Part shown: one piece after another, positions 26,170 to 34,979 of the stretch | Layout of the letters: every line of letters begins with the position of its first letter | How positions within the stretch are numbered: position 1 is the stretch's first letter | Assembly (NCBI GenBank): GCA_034439615.1 | Contig: JAWXAT010000031.1 | Span: forward strand, 1-64,000 | Origin: Oligoflexia bacterium | GTDB taxonomy: Bacteria; Bdellovibrionota; Bdellovibrionia; JABDDW01 | Direction: 5' to 3' | DNA: 64,000 nucleotides | Notes under the pieces: model-generated | Databases searched by the model: none | Seen by the model: the letters and a program-made list of their open reading frames with translations, nothing else | Told to the model about the DNA's origin: nothing | Position numbers and translations under genes: made by a program

Positions 26170-26637
26170 TTAAAACTGAATGGCTATTTGGCCACCTAGA
26201 GATGTGGCGGTGTTGTCTGCTGACTTTTGGATAAGTGGCCCCCATAGAAGTTTAGGTTCTTTGATTTCAACGTTGAGATCAGTTGAAATTTCGGGTGCTA
26301 ATTTTTTCTGATCTAAAAACACACCGCGAGGGGAACCGTCAGAATTAGTAACCGGGCCTTCATAATATTCACGAGTAGTGGCTGAACGAAACGTAACATA
26401 GACAGTTCCAACGATTACACCTACGGCAAAACCAATAGCAATATTTGAAAGCTGTTCTTGGGGGCGTCCGTAAAAACTTAATGTTGAAAGACCCATGATT
26501 GCACCACCAAGACCTGCGAACACAATGGTTGCAAGTTGTCTGCGTGGGCCGCTTGGTTTTTTGCGCATAGCTTGTTGGCCAAAGGCGCTGCTCCCAACAA
26601 AAATCATGATCAATAATGTAGCGATAAATTTTTTCAA
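26170..26637 (-). CDS. Small secreted/membrane protein of unknown function
   Basis: 155 residues from a TTG start behind GGGGGG. A signal peptide ends SSAFGQQ. Two Gly-rich hydrophobic segments follow (about 38-55 and 68-84: FAGLGGAIMGLS and IAIGFAVGVIVGTVY), resembling a glycine-zipper-like membrane hairpin, then a polar C-terminal domain. No family was recognised. It is co-oriented with acyP, 13 bases downstream of it, and convergent with pilT, whose stop is 12 bases away. Confidence 0.6.
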   Translation of the reverse strand: MKKFIATLLIMIFVGSSAFGQQAMRKKPSGPRRQLATIVFAGLGGAIMGLSTLSFYGRPQEQLSNIAIGFAVGVIVGTVYVTFRSATTREYYEGPVTNSDGSPRGVFLDQKKLAPEISTDLNVEIKEPKLLWGPLIQKSADNTATSLGGQIAIQF

Positions 26638-26650
26638 AATTTAATCCCCC

Positions 26651-26935
26651 CTATTTCGTACTTTCACGGCGAATGAAAAACAACTCCTTGGGAATACCCT
26701 CTTTTACATCGTGTATTTCAACATCCTTCACTTCGGCAGTAGCGGGGCCTTTACGCGCCCATTTAATCATTGTGTCGACGTGCGCCTCTGTTCCAGCGAC
26801 GAGTATTTCTACTCGTCCATCGGGCAAGTTTCTCACCCATCCGTTAAGCGCTAATTTTGTACCCATTTCATGAGCATGAAAACGAAAACTCACGCCTTGA
26901 ACTTTCCCTGATAAAAACACGCGTTTACAAACCAT
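26651..26935 (-). CDS. acyP: Acylphosphatase
   Basis: 94 residues, standard family size. It hydrolyses acyl phosphates such as carbamoyl or acetyl phosphate. The catalytic Arg is in GKVQGVSFRF and the catalytic Asn in GWVRNLPDGRVEI. It is divergent from deoC and shares that 90-base intergenic region. Confidence 0.93.
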   Translation of the reverse strand: MVCKRVFLSGKVQGVSFRFHAHEMGTKLALNGWVRNLPDGRVEILVAGTEAHVDTMIKWARKGPATAEVKDVEIHDVKEGIPKELFFIRRESTK

Positions 26936-26976
26936 GAATCGATGTTACACCCTTCTAAAGTAGATAATCGTATACT

Positions 26977-27005
26977 TTGACAATAACGGTACGCGTTGCT
27001 ATTTT
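26977..27005 (+). promoter_or_regulatory. Sigma-70-type promoter of the deo operon
   Basis: TTGACA at 26977-26982, a 17-base spacer and TATTTT at 27000-27005 make a good housekeeping promoter. The likely transcript starts near 27012, about 17 bases before the deoC ATG. No clear DeoR/CytR-type operator was recognised beside it. Confidence 0.6.
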
Positions 27006-27028
27006 ATAGTGTTTTCTTAGGAGCCCCC

Positions 27029-27850
27029 ATGAAACAAGCCCAAAAACATGACTTGGAACGCCTGGTCGAAATTGTGACATCAGAAGTATATCGAAGGCTA
27101 GATCCTTCAGCGCCTGCTAACACAACCGTTGAGCCAAAACGCGACACGCAAAATACTACTGAAGTCAAATCACCACCTACTCGTCAGCAAATTGCCTCAA
27201 TGATTGACCATACGATGCTAAAACCAGATGTTTCTCATGAACAAATCAAAAAACTTTGTGAAGAAGCAGCTCAATATAAATTTGCTACCGTTTGCGTGAA
27301 TTCAAGTAACGTTGGTCTCGCAGCAAAACTTTTAGAAGGCTCAGGTGTAAAAGCCATCGCCGTTGTTGGATTTCCATTAGGGGCCAGTGCCCCTAGAGCG
27401 AAAGCATTTGAAACATTAGAGGCCATTCGCGCAGGTGCTGGTGAAATCGATATGGTTATTAATATCGGCTCTCTCAAAAGCAAAGACTACAAACTAGTTT
27501 ATGACGACATTCGCGGCGTAGTTGATGCCGCGGGAAGTATTCCGGTAAAAGTCATTCTTGAAACTTCAAACTTAAATACAGAAGAAAAAATAATTGCATG
27601 CGGACTTTCTAAAGCAGCGGGAGCAGCGTTTGTAAAAACAAGCACTGGTTTTGGAGGCGGCGGCGCTACAGTTGAAGATATTAAACTTATGCGAAAAATC
27701 GTTGGCCCAGATATGGGAGTAAAAGCCAGTGGCGGTGTGCGCACTTATGAAGATGCTTTAAAAATAATTAAAGCTGGTGCAAATCGCGTTGGAGCATCTT
27801 CAAGTGTTGAAATTGTCACGGGCCAAAAAACAGAATCAAAAGGTTACTAA
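27029..27850 (+). CDS. deoC: Deoxyribose-phosphate aldolase with N-terminal helix-linker extension
   Basis: 273 residues from the ATG at 27029 (AGGAG site). The aldolase barrel begins near residue 53 ([14 protein letters not shown]) and carries [16 protein letters not shown], the Schiff-base Lys in [14 protein letters not shown] and VKASGGVRT. It cleaves deoxyribose-5-phosphate to acetaldehyde and glyceraldehyde-3-phosphate. The extra N-terminus is an amphipathic helix ([16 protein letters not shown]) joined by a Pro/Thr-rich linker, unlike plain DeoC and reminiscent of microcompartment encapsulation peptides. First gene of deoC-deoA-punA-cdd. Confidence 0.95.
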   Translation: MKQAQKHDLERLVEIVTSEVYRRLDPSAPANTTVEPKRDTQNTTEVKSPPTRQQIASMIDHTMLKPDVSHEQIKKLCEEAAQYKFATVCVNSSNVGLAAKLLEGSGVKAIAVVGFPLGASAPRAKAFETLEAIRAGAGEIDMVINIGSLKSKDYKLVYDDIRGVVDAAGSIPVKVILETSNLNTEEKIIACGLSKAAGAAFVKTSTGFGGGGATVEDIKLMRKIVGPDMGVKASGGVRTYEDALKIIKAGANRVGASSSVEIVTGQKTESKGY

Positions 27851-27858
27851 AAACTCTC

Positions 27859-29169
27859 ATGATTCCAGCAGAGATAATCAAATTAAAACGAAACGGTTTT
27901 GAACTTTCAGAAAAAGTAATCCAAGAATTTATTAAAGGTTATGTTGAAGATTCAATTGCTGATTACCAAATGTCAGCACTTCTCATGGCCATTTACTTTC
28001 AAGGTATGACAAAAAAAGAAACCTTCGCTTTAACTTCAGCCATGCTTCACACGGGCCTTGTTATTGATCTTTCTGATATTTCAGGAATGAAAATTGATAA
28101 ACACTCAACCGGTGGCGTTGGCGATAAAACCAGTATTGTTATTGGCCCTATCGTCGCAGCAGCGGGTGTGAAAGTGCCCATGATTTCTGGGCGTGGCCTT
28201 GGTCATACAGGCGGAACACTTGATAAGCTTGAAAGTATACCTGGTTTTAATACTCAGCTTTCACTATCAGAGTTTAAAAAACTCGTTAATGAACACGGGG
28301 TTTGTTTTATAGGGCAAACAAAAGAAATCTGCCCCGCTGATAAAAAAATGTATTCGCTAAGAGATGTCACAGGCACCGTTGAATGCATTCCATTGATTTG
28401 CGCTAGTATCATGTCAAAAAAATTAGCGGAAGGAATCGATGGTCTTGTACTGGATGTAAAAGTTGGCCAAGGCGCTTTCATGAAAAATAAAAATGAAGCG
28501 CAAAAACTTGCTCAAGGGCTCATTGAAATTGCAAAACTTGGGGGAAAATCTGTAACAGCCCTTTTAACAGATATGAATCAGCCCCTAGGGTACGCAGTTG
28601 GCAATGCATTAGAAGTTAAAGAATGCCTTGAAGTTCTTGATAATAAAGGGCCTGATGATTTACGCGAACTTTGCCTTGAGCTTTCTGCTCATATGATTTT
28701 ACTTGGAAAAAAAGCTAAGAATATTTCTCAGGCAAAAAAAATTGCTGAAGAACTTTTGGTTTCCGGTCGAGCAAAGAAGGTTTTTGTTGATATCGTGAAA
28801 GCACAGGGCGGAAGATTTACTCTGCCCACTGCTGATAAAACACAAACACTTAACTCACTTAAAAACGGTGTCGTTAAAAAATTAGACGCCGGCAAAGTTG
28901 GTCTTGCCAGTTTAACACTTGGTGCAGGAAGAAAAAGATCTGAAGATACTATCGACATGGCTGCAGGAATAATTCTGCATAAAAAAATAGGCGATAAAGT
29001 TAAAAAAGGAGAGCCCCTTGCGACTCTTCATTACAGCAATAAACTTCCAACTACTTCTCTCAACGAGTCACTCAACTATCTTAAAGACGCCTACGAGTTT
29101 AGCTTGCAAAAAAGCAGTCCTCCCCGTCTTATTATTAAGGTGATGACCACTCAAGGATCTAAAAAATGA
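27859..29169 (+). CDS. deoA: Thymidine/pyrimidine-nucleoside phosphorylase
   Basis: 436 residues, glycosyltransferase family 3 fold. It releases the base and (deoxy)ribose-1-phosphate from thymidine, deoxyuridine or uridine. Signature segments are MKIDKHSTGGVGDKTS (phosphate loop), MISGRGLGHTGGTLDKLE and SLRDVTGTVECIPL. The length suits DeoA/Pdp; the thymidine-only versus broader pyrimidine specificity is not resolved. It starts nine bases after the deoC stop and overlaps punA by four bases. Confidence 0.93.
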   Translation: MIPAEIIKLKRNGFELSEKVIQEFIKGYVEDSIADYQMSALLMAIYFQGMTKKETFALTSAMLHTGLVIDLSDISGMKIDKHSTGGVGDKTSIVIGPIVAAAGVKVPMISGRGLGHTGGTLDKLESIPGFNTQLSLSEFKKLVNEHGVCFIGQTKEICPADKKMYSLRDVTGTVECIPLICASIMSKKLAEGIDGLVLDVKVGQGAFMKNKNEAQKLAQGLIEIAKLGGKSVTALLTDMNQPLGYAVGNALEVKECLEVLDNKGPDDLRELCLELSAHMILLGKKAKNISQAKKIAEELLVSGRAKKVFVDIVKAQGGRFTLPTADKTQTLNSLKNGVVKKLDAGKVGLASLTLGAGRKRSEDTIDMAAGIILHKKIGDKVKKGEPLATLHYSNKLPTTSLNESLNYLKDAYEFSLQKSSPPRLIIKVMTTQGSKK

Positions 29170-30014
29170 CCAACATCCCAGATCAGCTCAACGATGCTGT
29201 TTCATATATAAGATCGCAATGTCAGATGAAGCCTCGAATAGGTCTTATTTTAGGAAGTGGCCTGGGTAATTATGTTGATACAATCAAAGCTGAATGGAGT
29301 AGCGAGTATTCGCTGATTCCTCATTTCGGTACAACCTCAGTTGAAGGTCATCGCGGAAGACTTGTTTTGGGTCACATAGAAGATGTTCCCGTCGCTGTCC
29401 TTCAAGGTCGTCTTCATTTGTATGAAGGGTATTCAATTTCTGAGGTGGTGTTTCCAACGCGCACCCTTGCCATGCTTGGAATTGAAGTGCTTTTAGTTAC
29501 AAACGCAGCTGGGGGTTTAAGTAAACGTATGGTGGCTGGTGATTTTATGGCCATTAATGATCACATAAATCTCATGGGCGATAATCCACTTAAAGGGCGT
29601 CAAATGGAGCGCCTTGGCCCGCGCTTTCCAGATATGACTGAAGCTTATGATAAAAAACTTATTAAAATTTCTTTAAATGCGGCAAAGAAAAATAAACTGC
29701 ATATGCGTGAAGGTGTTTACATCGGACTTCCTGGCCCCACATACGAAACTCCGGCCGAAGTTCGTTATCTTCAAAAAATTGGTGGCAATGCTGTCGGAAT
29801 GAGTACGGTTCCTGAGGTTATAGCTGCAAATCACTTGGGTCTTCGTGTTTGTGGCGTGAGCTGCATAACAAATCTCGCTGCGGGATTATCTAAAAACAAA
29901 TTAACACATACTGAAGTGACTGAGACCGGCAAGCGCGTTGAAGGTAAATTTCAAAACTATGTGACTATGCTTGTGAAACAAATTGCGGAGCATCTTGATG
30001 GAACCACTCGATAA
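29166..30014 (+). CDS. punA: Purine-nucleoside phosphorylase (trimeric class)
   Basis: 282 residues. It phosphorolyses inosine and guanosine (ribo- or deoxyribo-). Markers are GLILGSGLGNYVD, the phosphate-site segment SVEGHRGRLV, LQGRLHLYEGY, VTNAAGG, the PGPTYETPAEVR loop, GMSTVPEVIAA and CITNLAAG with the purine-binding Asn. This is the PunA/mammalian type, not the hexameric DeoD type. It overlaps deoA by four bases and cdd by 17. Confidence 0.93.
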   Translation: MTNIPDQLNDAVSYIRSQCQMKPRIGLILGSGLGNYVDTIKAEWSSEYSLIPHFGTTSVEGHRGRLVLGHIEDVPVAVLQGRLHLYEGYSISEVVFPTRTLAMLGIEVLLVTNAAGGLSKRMVAGDFMAINDHINLMGDNPLKGRQMERLGPRFPDMTEAYDKKLIKISLNAAKKNKLHMREGVYIGLPGPTYETPAEVRYLQKIGGNAVGMSTVPEVIAANHLGLRVCGVSCITNLAAGLSKNKLTHTEVTETGKRVEGKFQNYVTMLVKQIAEHLDGTTR

Positions 30015-30396
30015 AGCTTCAAGGGCAATGAAAAAAGCCTACGCCCCCTACTCTGAGTTTCAAGTTGGCTGTGTTGTTGTTGGTAACTCAGGTCAAGAAT
30101 ACATCGGTTGCAATATAGAAAATGCAAGTTATGGAGCGACAATTTGTGCCGAACGCATTGCCATTGGCCAGGCTATTGCCCACGGTGAAAAAAAGATTAG
30201 TAAAATTTATCTTATTAATAGTTCAAAAATGCCCGTCACCCCGTGTGGAGTTTGTCTTCAGGTGATGTCAGAATTCGGAAAAGACTTTGAAATTACCTCA
30301 GCCTCTAAAGATCAAAAAATAGTACGTGAGATGCATTTTAAAGATCTATTTCCCATAGCATTTGATAAAAAATCTCTTCCTAAAAAAACTCGTTAG
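29998..30396 (+). CDS. cdd: Cytidine deaminase
   Basis: 132 residues from the ATG at 29998 with GCGGAG seven bases upstream; a frame-extending TTG at 29983 is unlikely. It deaminates (deoxy)cytidine to (deoxy)uridine, feeding DeoA. Zinc-binding and catalytic motifs are intact: NIENASYGATICAERIAI (Cys and catalytic Glu) and TPCGVCLQVMSEF (two Cys). Small homotetrameric class. Last gene of the nucleoside operon. Confidence 0.95.
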   Translation: MEPLDKASRAMKKAYAPYSEFQVGCVVVGNSGQEYIGCNIENASYGATICAERIAIGQAIAHGEKKISKIYLINSSKMPVTPCGVCLQVMSEFGKDFEITSASKDQKIVREMHFKDLFPIAFDKKSLPKKTR

Positions 30397-30482
30397 ATTT
30401 AGACCTCTTTTAACCTATAAAACTAAGGCTCAATTTGCTATATTACTCCCCAGAGTTAGATTTTTTTACTCAGGAGTAGTTC

Positions 30483-31886
30483 ATGCAGTACCGTATTTTT
30501 TCTTTTTTGCTTGTTGTCCTGTTTAGTCAATTAGCTCAAGCTCAATTTTATCACAAAGATCCCGCTCGAGGTCTTAATGTTAATATGATTACATCACCAA
30601 GTGGAATTGTTGAAGAGTGTATTTTGCCTAAAAGATTTCCAGGAATCGAATATTCTGACCGAGATCTTAAAATGGAGCAAAAACTCTGTGGCCTTGATTT
30701 TTACAATCACCCTCAGCTTGCAGTTTGTCCAAAACTAAAGAGCACAAATCCTGGCATCGAATTACATGTTGTTCCTGAAGGTTCTACAAAAGCAGCGATT
30801 GAATCAGCCAACTGCCAAGTCCCCCAATTAGGTAAAAAAATTGCAAAATATAAAAACACCATCACGTGTAGCTACACACCTGCGGCGCTTGGTTATTATC
30901 ATGTGTCTCGCATTTTAGGTGGTGTCGGAAATGTGCCACAATCTGTAGTTCGCACAATGAGTAAAGAAAACCACTTAGACGTAGTTAAAAAAGCAATTGC
31001 AGTCACTCGCGCTAAACACACACCCGGAACAATTATAAGAATCGCTTGGGAAAGACTCTGGCCTGCGGCACATGGGGCTCCCGCAAAATTTCCTAAAATT
31101 TTTGATGTCGATTTAACCTCAATTTATGGCGCACTCTCTGTAAACGTGACCGATGAAGAAAAGTATTCTGAACTTAATGGGAAGGGTTCTTACGAATCTC
31201 GTTATGTTCGCTTTAAAAATTCATCTGCCTATAATGAGGTGCAATCACTTAAACCTATTTCAGAAATGGTTGGCCCCAGCCTTCAAGAATCAGCTCAGCA
31301 AATCATTCGCATGAAAGATGTGAGTGATATGATCTTGTTAGATTATTTACTCAATCAACTAGACCGAATTGGAAATATTCATTTAAAATATTTTTGGGTT
31401 TATGTTTATCAAAACCAGTTGATCAAAGTTTCGCTTAAAGGAACACCCGCACTGCCCGACCCGGAACAAAAAACACAAATGAATTCTGTTGGCGCAGTTT
31501 TAGTTAAACAAATGATTTTGCGAGATAATGACTGTGGTGTTGCAAAAGATAATATGGCCAAACTCTCAGGCCTTTTAGACGGGGTTCATCATTTAAGCCC
31601 ACAAACATACAGACGGTTTTTATGGTTTACTTCTCAACTTCAAAATCCTGAATCACAAGAGTTTTTCAAACGTGAAACCCTTTTTACTGATAATGATCTC
31701 AAGGGTGTTGGCCGAGGACTCATAACAAATGCGCTTTTAGTAGCAAAAACCTTACAAAATCGCTGCAAACAAGGGCAATTACATTTGGATTTAGATCTAA
31801 AAGCTCACGTACAAAGCCAAAACATTCGTGATAGTCGCGAACATTGCGATTTACCCGCTAATTATAATCCCAATTTAGATAATTGA
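30483..31886 (+). CDS. Secreted protein with FAM20/PI-kinase-like catalytic signature
   Basis: 467 residues with a signal peptide ending AQA (about residue 20) and several Cys in the mature N-terminal half. No family is assigned outright. Residues 287-295 read DYLLNQLDR and 347-352 read RDNDCG. This pair resembles the catalytic loop (D-x5-N-x-D-R) and the metal-binding DNG motif of secreted FAM20C/CotH/HipA-like atypical kinases. Such enzymes phosphorylate proteins or sugars outside the cytosol. A kinase role is inferred from motifs only; no glycine loop is certain. Ribosome-binding site CAGGAG, single-gene unit, 86 bases after cdd. Confidence 0.6.
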   Translation: MQYRIFSFLLVVLFSQLAQAQFYHKDPARGLNVNMITSPSGIVEECILPKRFPGIEYSDRDLKMEQKLCGLDFYNHPQLAVCPKLKSTNPGIELHVVPEGSTKAAIESANCQVPQLGKKIAKYKNTITCSYTPAALGYYHVSRILGGVGNVPQSVVRTMSKENHLDVVKKAIAVTRAKHTPGTIIRIAWERLWPAAHGAPAKFPKIFDVDLTSIYGALSVNVTDEEKYSELNGKGSYESRYVRFKNSSAYNEVQSLKPISEMVGPSLQESAQQIIRMKDVSDMILLDYLLNQLDRIGNIHLKYFWVYVYQNQLIKVSLKGTPALPDPEQKTQMNSVGAVLVKQMILRDNDCGVAKDNMAKLSGLLDGVHHLSPQTYRRFLWFTSQLQNPESQEFFKRETLFTDNDLKGVGRGLITNALLVAKTLQNRCKQGQLHLDLDLKAHVQSQNIRDSREHCDLPANYNPNLDN

Positions 31887-32072
31887 ATTATCTGATTACA
31901 TTCTTTACCTGGTAGCGGATAACCCGCTTCCGGTACCGTGTATTTCCACGACCTAAGCCCATGTCAAAAGATAATCGCTGACGGTACTAACCCTAGACCC
32001 ACCCTCAAGTGTTATTCTTTATAAGAAGAAGCAAACGTTCGGGGGAACGCGCTTTTTCTAACTAATGGGGGA

Positions 32073-32088
32073 GTTGCATGGATGCAAC
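32073..32088 (+). promoter_or_regulatory. Inverted repeat across the subtilase start codon
   Basis: GTTGCATGGATGCAAC has arms GTTGCAT/ATGCAAC around GG. The ATG at 32078 lies within the left arm. In mRNA it can fold as a 6-bp stem with a four-base loop that hides the start codon, next to the GGGGGAG ribosome-binding site. As DNA it could be a small operator. The upstream 31887-32072 region has no gene; AGCGG-ATAAC-CCGCT near 31917 is a short hairpin without a T-run. Confidence 0.45.
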
Positions 32089-33361
32089 CACACGGGGCTT
32101 TTTTCTTTTTTTCACCATTCTCTATCTCACAGCTTGCGGCCAAGAAAATGCAGGAAAAGTAAACACGACAAGCTTTGATTGTGCGGGACAGGCGATTTCT
32201 GACAGCTTTCTCATTCAATGGAAAGATGACGTTCCACCTGAATTTGCAGCCTATAAACTAAGTCCCGACTCAAAAGTGACCCGCTTTACTGGCGTTAACA
32301 AAACACAAATTGAAAATGAAATTCTCCATAAACATCGCAATAACTATAAAACGGCTGAACATGAATTCACTTTAGACGTTGAGGATATTCAACCCCATGC
32401 GGCCGCATGTAATACCAATCTTTCAGAACTGCCCGATTCTTGGGGCCCCATTGATATAAATGCCAGCCAAGCGTGGACAACTCTTGGCAAACAAGGCGAA
32501 GACATTATCGTAGGCATTGTAGATTCAGGGGTGGATACCCGGCATCCTCTTTTACAAGATAATATCTGGATCAATACTGGTGAAATTGCTGGAAACGGAA
32601 TTGACGATGATCAAAATGGCTACATTGATGACCACAAAGGCTTTAATTTTGCTGGAATGAATTCTGATGTCATTAGCGGTTCTACCCACGGCACCCATGT
32701 GGCAGGAATTGTCGCAGGTAAAACATCTGCTTCAACGAATAACTTCACCGGTGTTGCGCCAAAGGCGAAGATTATGCCGCTTAAATTTATCCATGCTAAT
32801 TCTGGGTCGGTAGGTGATGCCATAAAAGCGATGGAATATGCCCGACGCCATGGCGCTAAGATTATTAATGCTAGTTGGGGTGGGGATTTATGCAGTGATG
32901 TTTTAAAAGACGCCATTGTGGCCGCAACTGTATCCGGTACCGTGTTTGTTAATGCCTCCGGAAATGCTGGTAAAGATTTAGTTCGTGCACCTGAATGGCC
33001 CGCTGTTTATCAGCTAGCAGGTAAAATTACAGTAGGGGCTTATAATCTGAATCAACGCTTATCTGGTTTTTCAAACTACGGGGATTTAGTAGATCTTGCG
33101 GCACCAGGGGAGAGCATCTTAAGTACTGTGCCCCCTCAAGTAGGTACAGCACAAGGTAAGATGTGCGCCATGAGTGGAACAAGTATGGCCACCCCATTTG
33201 TCGCAGGTGTATCAGCACTCTTATTTTCTTATAAACCTTCAGCCACACCCACTGAAATTGCAACAGCCATCAGCGCAAGTGTTGTAACTGGCCAGTATGG
33301 CGTTAGAACCAAAGGCAAGCTCAATGCACTGGGTGCAGCCCAATACTTAATGAGCCATTAA
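32078..33361 (+). CDS. Subtilisin-family (S8) serine protease lipoprotein
   Basis: 427 residues. A hydrophobic leader ends LTAC-GQE, a lipobox, so a lipid-anchored envelope protease is predicted. A propeptide-like region spans about 25-125. The catalytic triad is complete: Asp in GIVDSGVDTRHP, His in THGTHVAGIVAG and Ser in MSGTSMATPFVAG, with oxyanion Asn in NASGNAG. Sequence around DDDQNGYIDDHKGFN is typical of bacterial S8 lipoproteins with calcium sites. It is convergent with the next gene, four bases away. Confidence 0.93.
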   Translation: MDATTRGFFLFFTILYLTACGQENAGKVNTTSFDCAGQAISDSFLIQWKDDVPPEFAAYKLSPDSKVTRFTGVNKTQIENEILHKHRNNYKTAEHEFTLDVEDIQPHAAACNTNLSELPDSWGPIDINASQAWTTLGKQGEDIIVGIVDSGVDTRHPLLQDNIWINTGEIAGNGIDDDQNGYIDDHKGFNFAGMNSDVISGSTHGTHVAGIVAGKTSASTNNFTGVAPKAKIMPLKFIHANSGSVGDAIKAMEYARRHGAKIINASWGGDLCSDVLKDAIVAATVSGTVFVNASGNAGKDLVRAPEWPAVYQLAGKITVGAYNLNQRLSGFSNYGDLVDLAAPGESILSTVPPQVGTAQGKMCAMSGTSMATPFVAGVSALLFSYKPSATPTEIATAISASVVTGQYGVRTKGKLNALGAAQYLMSH

Positions 33362-33365
33362 TTTT

Positions 33366-34886
33366 TTAGTGGTTTTTAAACCAAGGGGTTTGAACTATGG
33401 CGGAAAGATCTTCGCAGTAAACCTTTTCATCTACTGCGGCATTACACATTCCCTTATTATTTCGAACAGCCTCTAAAGTCGAGCGTGCCACGTGGAACTC
33501 GTGGCGACGATAATTATCTGATTCAAGTCGCAACAACAAAGGACCCTGTGGATCACGCCTTAAATAGTTAACTAGCTGACGCATGCGAAAGAGATCTTCA
33601 GATATAGAATCAAAATAATAAAACTGCGCTAGAGAGCTCCACGTAACTTCGCCGCCCTCGGGTAATTCGATAAAACCCAAAAGATTTGAATTAGCAGCTT
33701 GTTGAAAATATGTTCTTGAACAGTACTTATCGCCCATTTTTAAACAAAGCGTGCCGAGCATAAAGGCCTTTTCACCTTGCGACCAACCCCATTTTTCAAC
33801 AGCCTCTTCTTTAATTTTTCTAAATAGAAAAATTCTTGTTCCAACTTGAAAGTCATTCATAAAACCTTCACCTGGATTTTCATAATTTAATTTTGCTGGC
33901 GAACTTTCACACGATTCGCTTTGAACCCGAGCTTTGTCTAATAACTCGGTGTTTTCAGGAATTCCCGCTAAATGAAACGTCTCGTGCAAAAGTGTGTCAC
34001 CAAGTTCACTTCCGCAGCGACTTAAAGCTAAATTTATACGAGGTTGAGTTACAAAAAAACCCTCATTAAATGGCAATGACGACATTGCACACGCATCGGC
34101 ATTCATTGATGGGCGTGCTCTACAATCAATAATGGGTTGTTGTAATAGCGCTACTAATAATCTTGAAGCTTGGGTTTTATTTTGCTCCATCCAACAAGTC
34201 AGTTTGGGTTCAATTTCAGCCAATGCATCTTCAATTTTCACTCGTTCATTAAAGCTGCAATTGGTTGCATATTTAAAATTAAGAGCACTTCCGTTAAAAT
34301 CTGAGATTTGAGCAACAGATGAAAGATCTCGCGGCGTAATTTTTGATTCTAATCCCTTTGATAACTTTTCAAGCAACGTAGAAATCCCCTCAACACTCCA
34401 CGCGGGAACTTCACGCAACTTTAAACCTGCGGCGGGAATTGCGATTTTTCCAAAATTTATTTTCATAGGCTTTGAACTTCGACTACGCCTTCGCTTCTTT
34501 TTAAATTCTACGATCTTTTGAATGGAACCATCACTCCAGGTGATTTTTTCGCCATCTTGTATGACACCCGTGCGCGCTTTTTCTCCGTCAAAATCTACGA
34601 TACGCCTATCGGCTAAAACCAAAATAGCTCGTGTTGGCTTACCTAAGCGATCGGCTTTGAACCCCGCCCAGCGAGCACCAACTGAGCGTTCTAGGATTCC
34701 TGTGGGGGCTTCATCAAAATCGTCGTCTGATCTTTCCCAAATTTCTACCCAATGACCGGTTTCGTCTTCTTCGGTCTCATGGGGAAGTTCTAATGATGAT
34801 TCAGGCAAAAACCACCAACTTAAAGTGGCGGGTTCTGCCGTGGCAACGCTGGGTGTCAATATGAGTAAGAAAATAAAATGAATCAT
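33366..34886 (-). CDS. Secreted protein with HExxH metal-binding motif
   Basis: 506 residues from the ATG at 34886, which gives a signal peptide ending ATAEP; a TTG 13 codons upstream (34925) keeps the frame but adds a non-signal stretch. Residues about 310-320 contain [10 protein letters not shown], an HExxH zinc-protease motif, with Cys pairs around it (SFNERVK, CRARP, CAMSS). The C-terminal part is helical and TPR-like ([10 protein letters not shown]-type). No family was recognised. Peptidase activity is inferred from the motif. It ends four bases from the subtilase, so the two envelope proteases are tail to tail. Confidence 0.6.
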   Translation of the reverse strand: MIHFIFLLILTPSVATAEPATLSWWFLPESSLELPHETEEDETGHWVEIWERSDDDFDEAPTGILERSVGARWAGFKADRLGKPTRAILVLADRRIVDFDGEKARTGVIQDGEKITWSDGSIQKIVEFKKKRRRSRSSKPMKINFGKIAIPAAGLKLREVPAWSVEGISTLLEKLSKGLESKITPRDLSSVAQISDFNGSALNFKYATNCSFNERVKIEDALAEIEPKLTCWMEQNKTQASRLLVALLQQPIIDCRARPSMNADACAMSSLPFNEGFFVTQPRINLALSRCGSELGDTLLHETFHLAGIPENTELLDKARVQSESCESSPAKLNYENPGEGFMNDFQVGTRIFLFRKIKEEAVEKWGWSQGEKAFMLGTLCLKMGDKYCSRTYFQQAANSNLLGFIELPEGGEVTWSSLAQFYYFDSISEDLFRMRQLVNYLRRDPQGPLLLRLESDNYRRHEFHVARSTLEAVRNNKGMCNAAVDEKVYCEDLSAIVQTPWFKNH

Positions 34887-34964
34887 GTAATGAACAACTA
34901 CATCAGGGGAAGTACTTAGTTTCAAGTCGTAATCGAAAAAATGTTGGAAATAAGAGGGGATACC

Positions 34965-34979
34965 ATGCTACGCAAGTGA
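34965..34979 (+). CDS. Four-codon leader peptide MLRK upstream of asnS
   Basis: ATG CTA CGC AAG TGA begins five bases after a strong AGAGGGG ribosome-binding site. Its TGA overlaps the GTG that can start asnS (GTGA), and the alternative asnS ATG is two bases beyond it. asnS has no other good ribosome-binding site, so ribosomes probably load here and re-initiate. Confidence 0.5.
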   Translation: MLRK

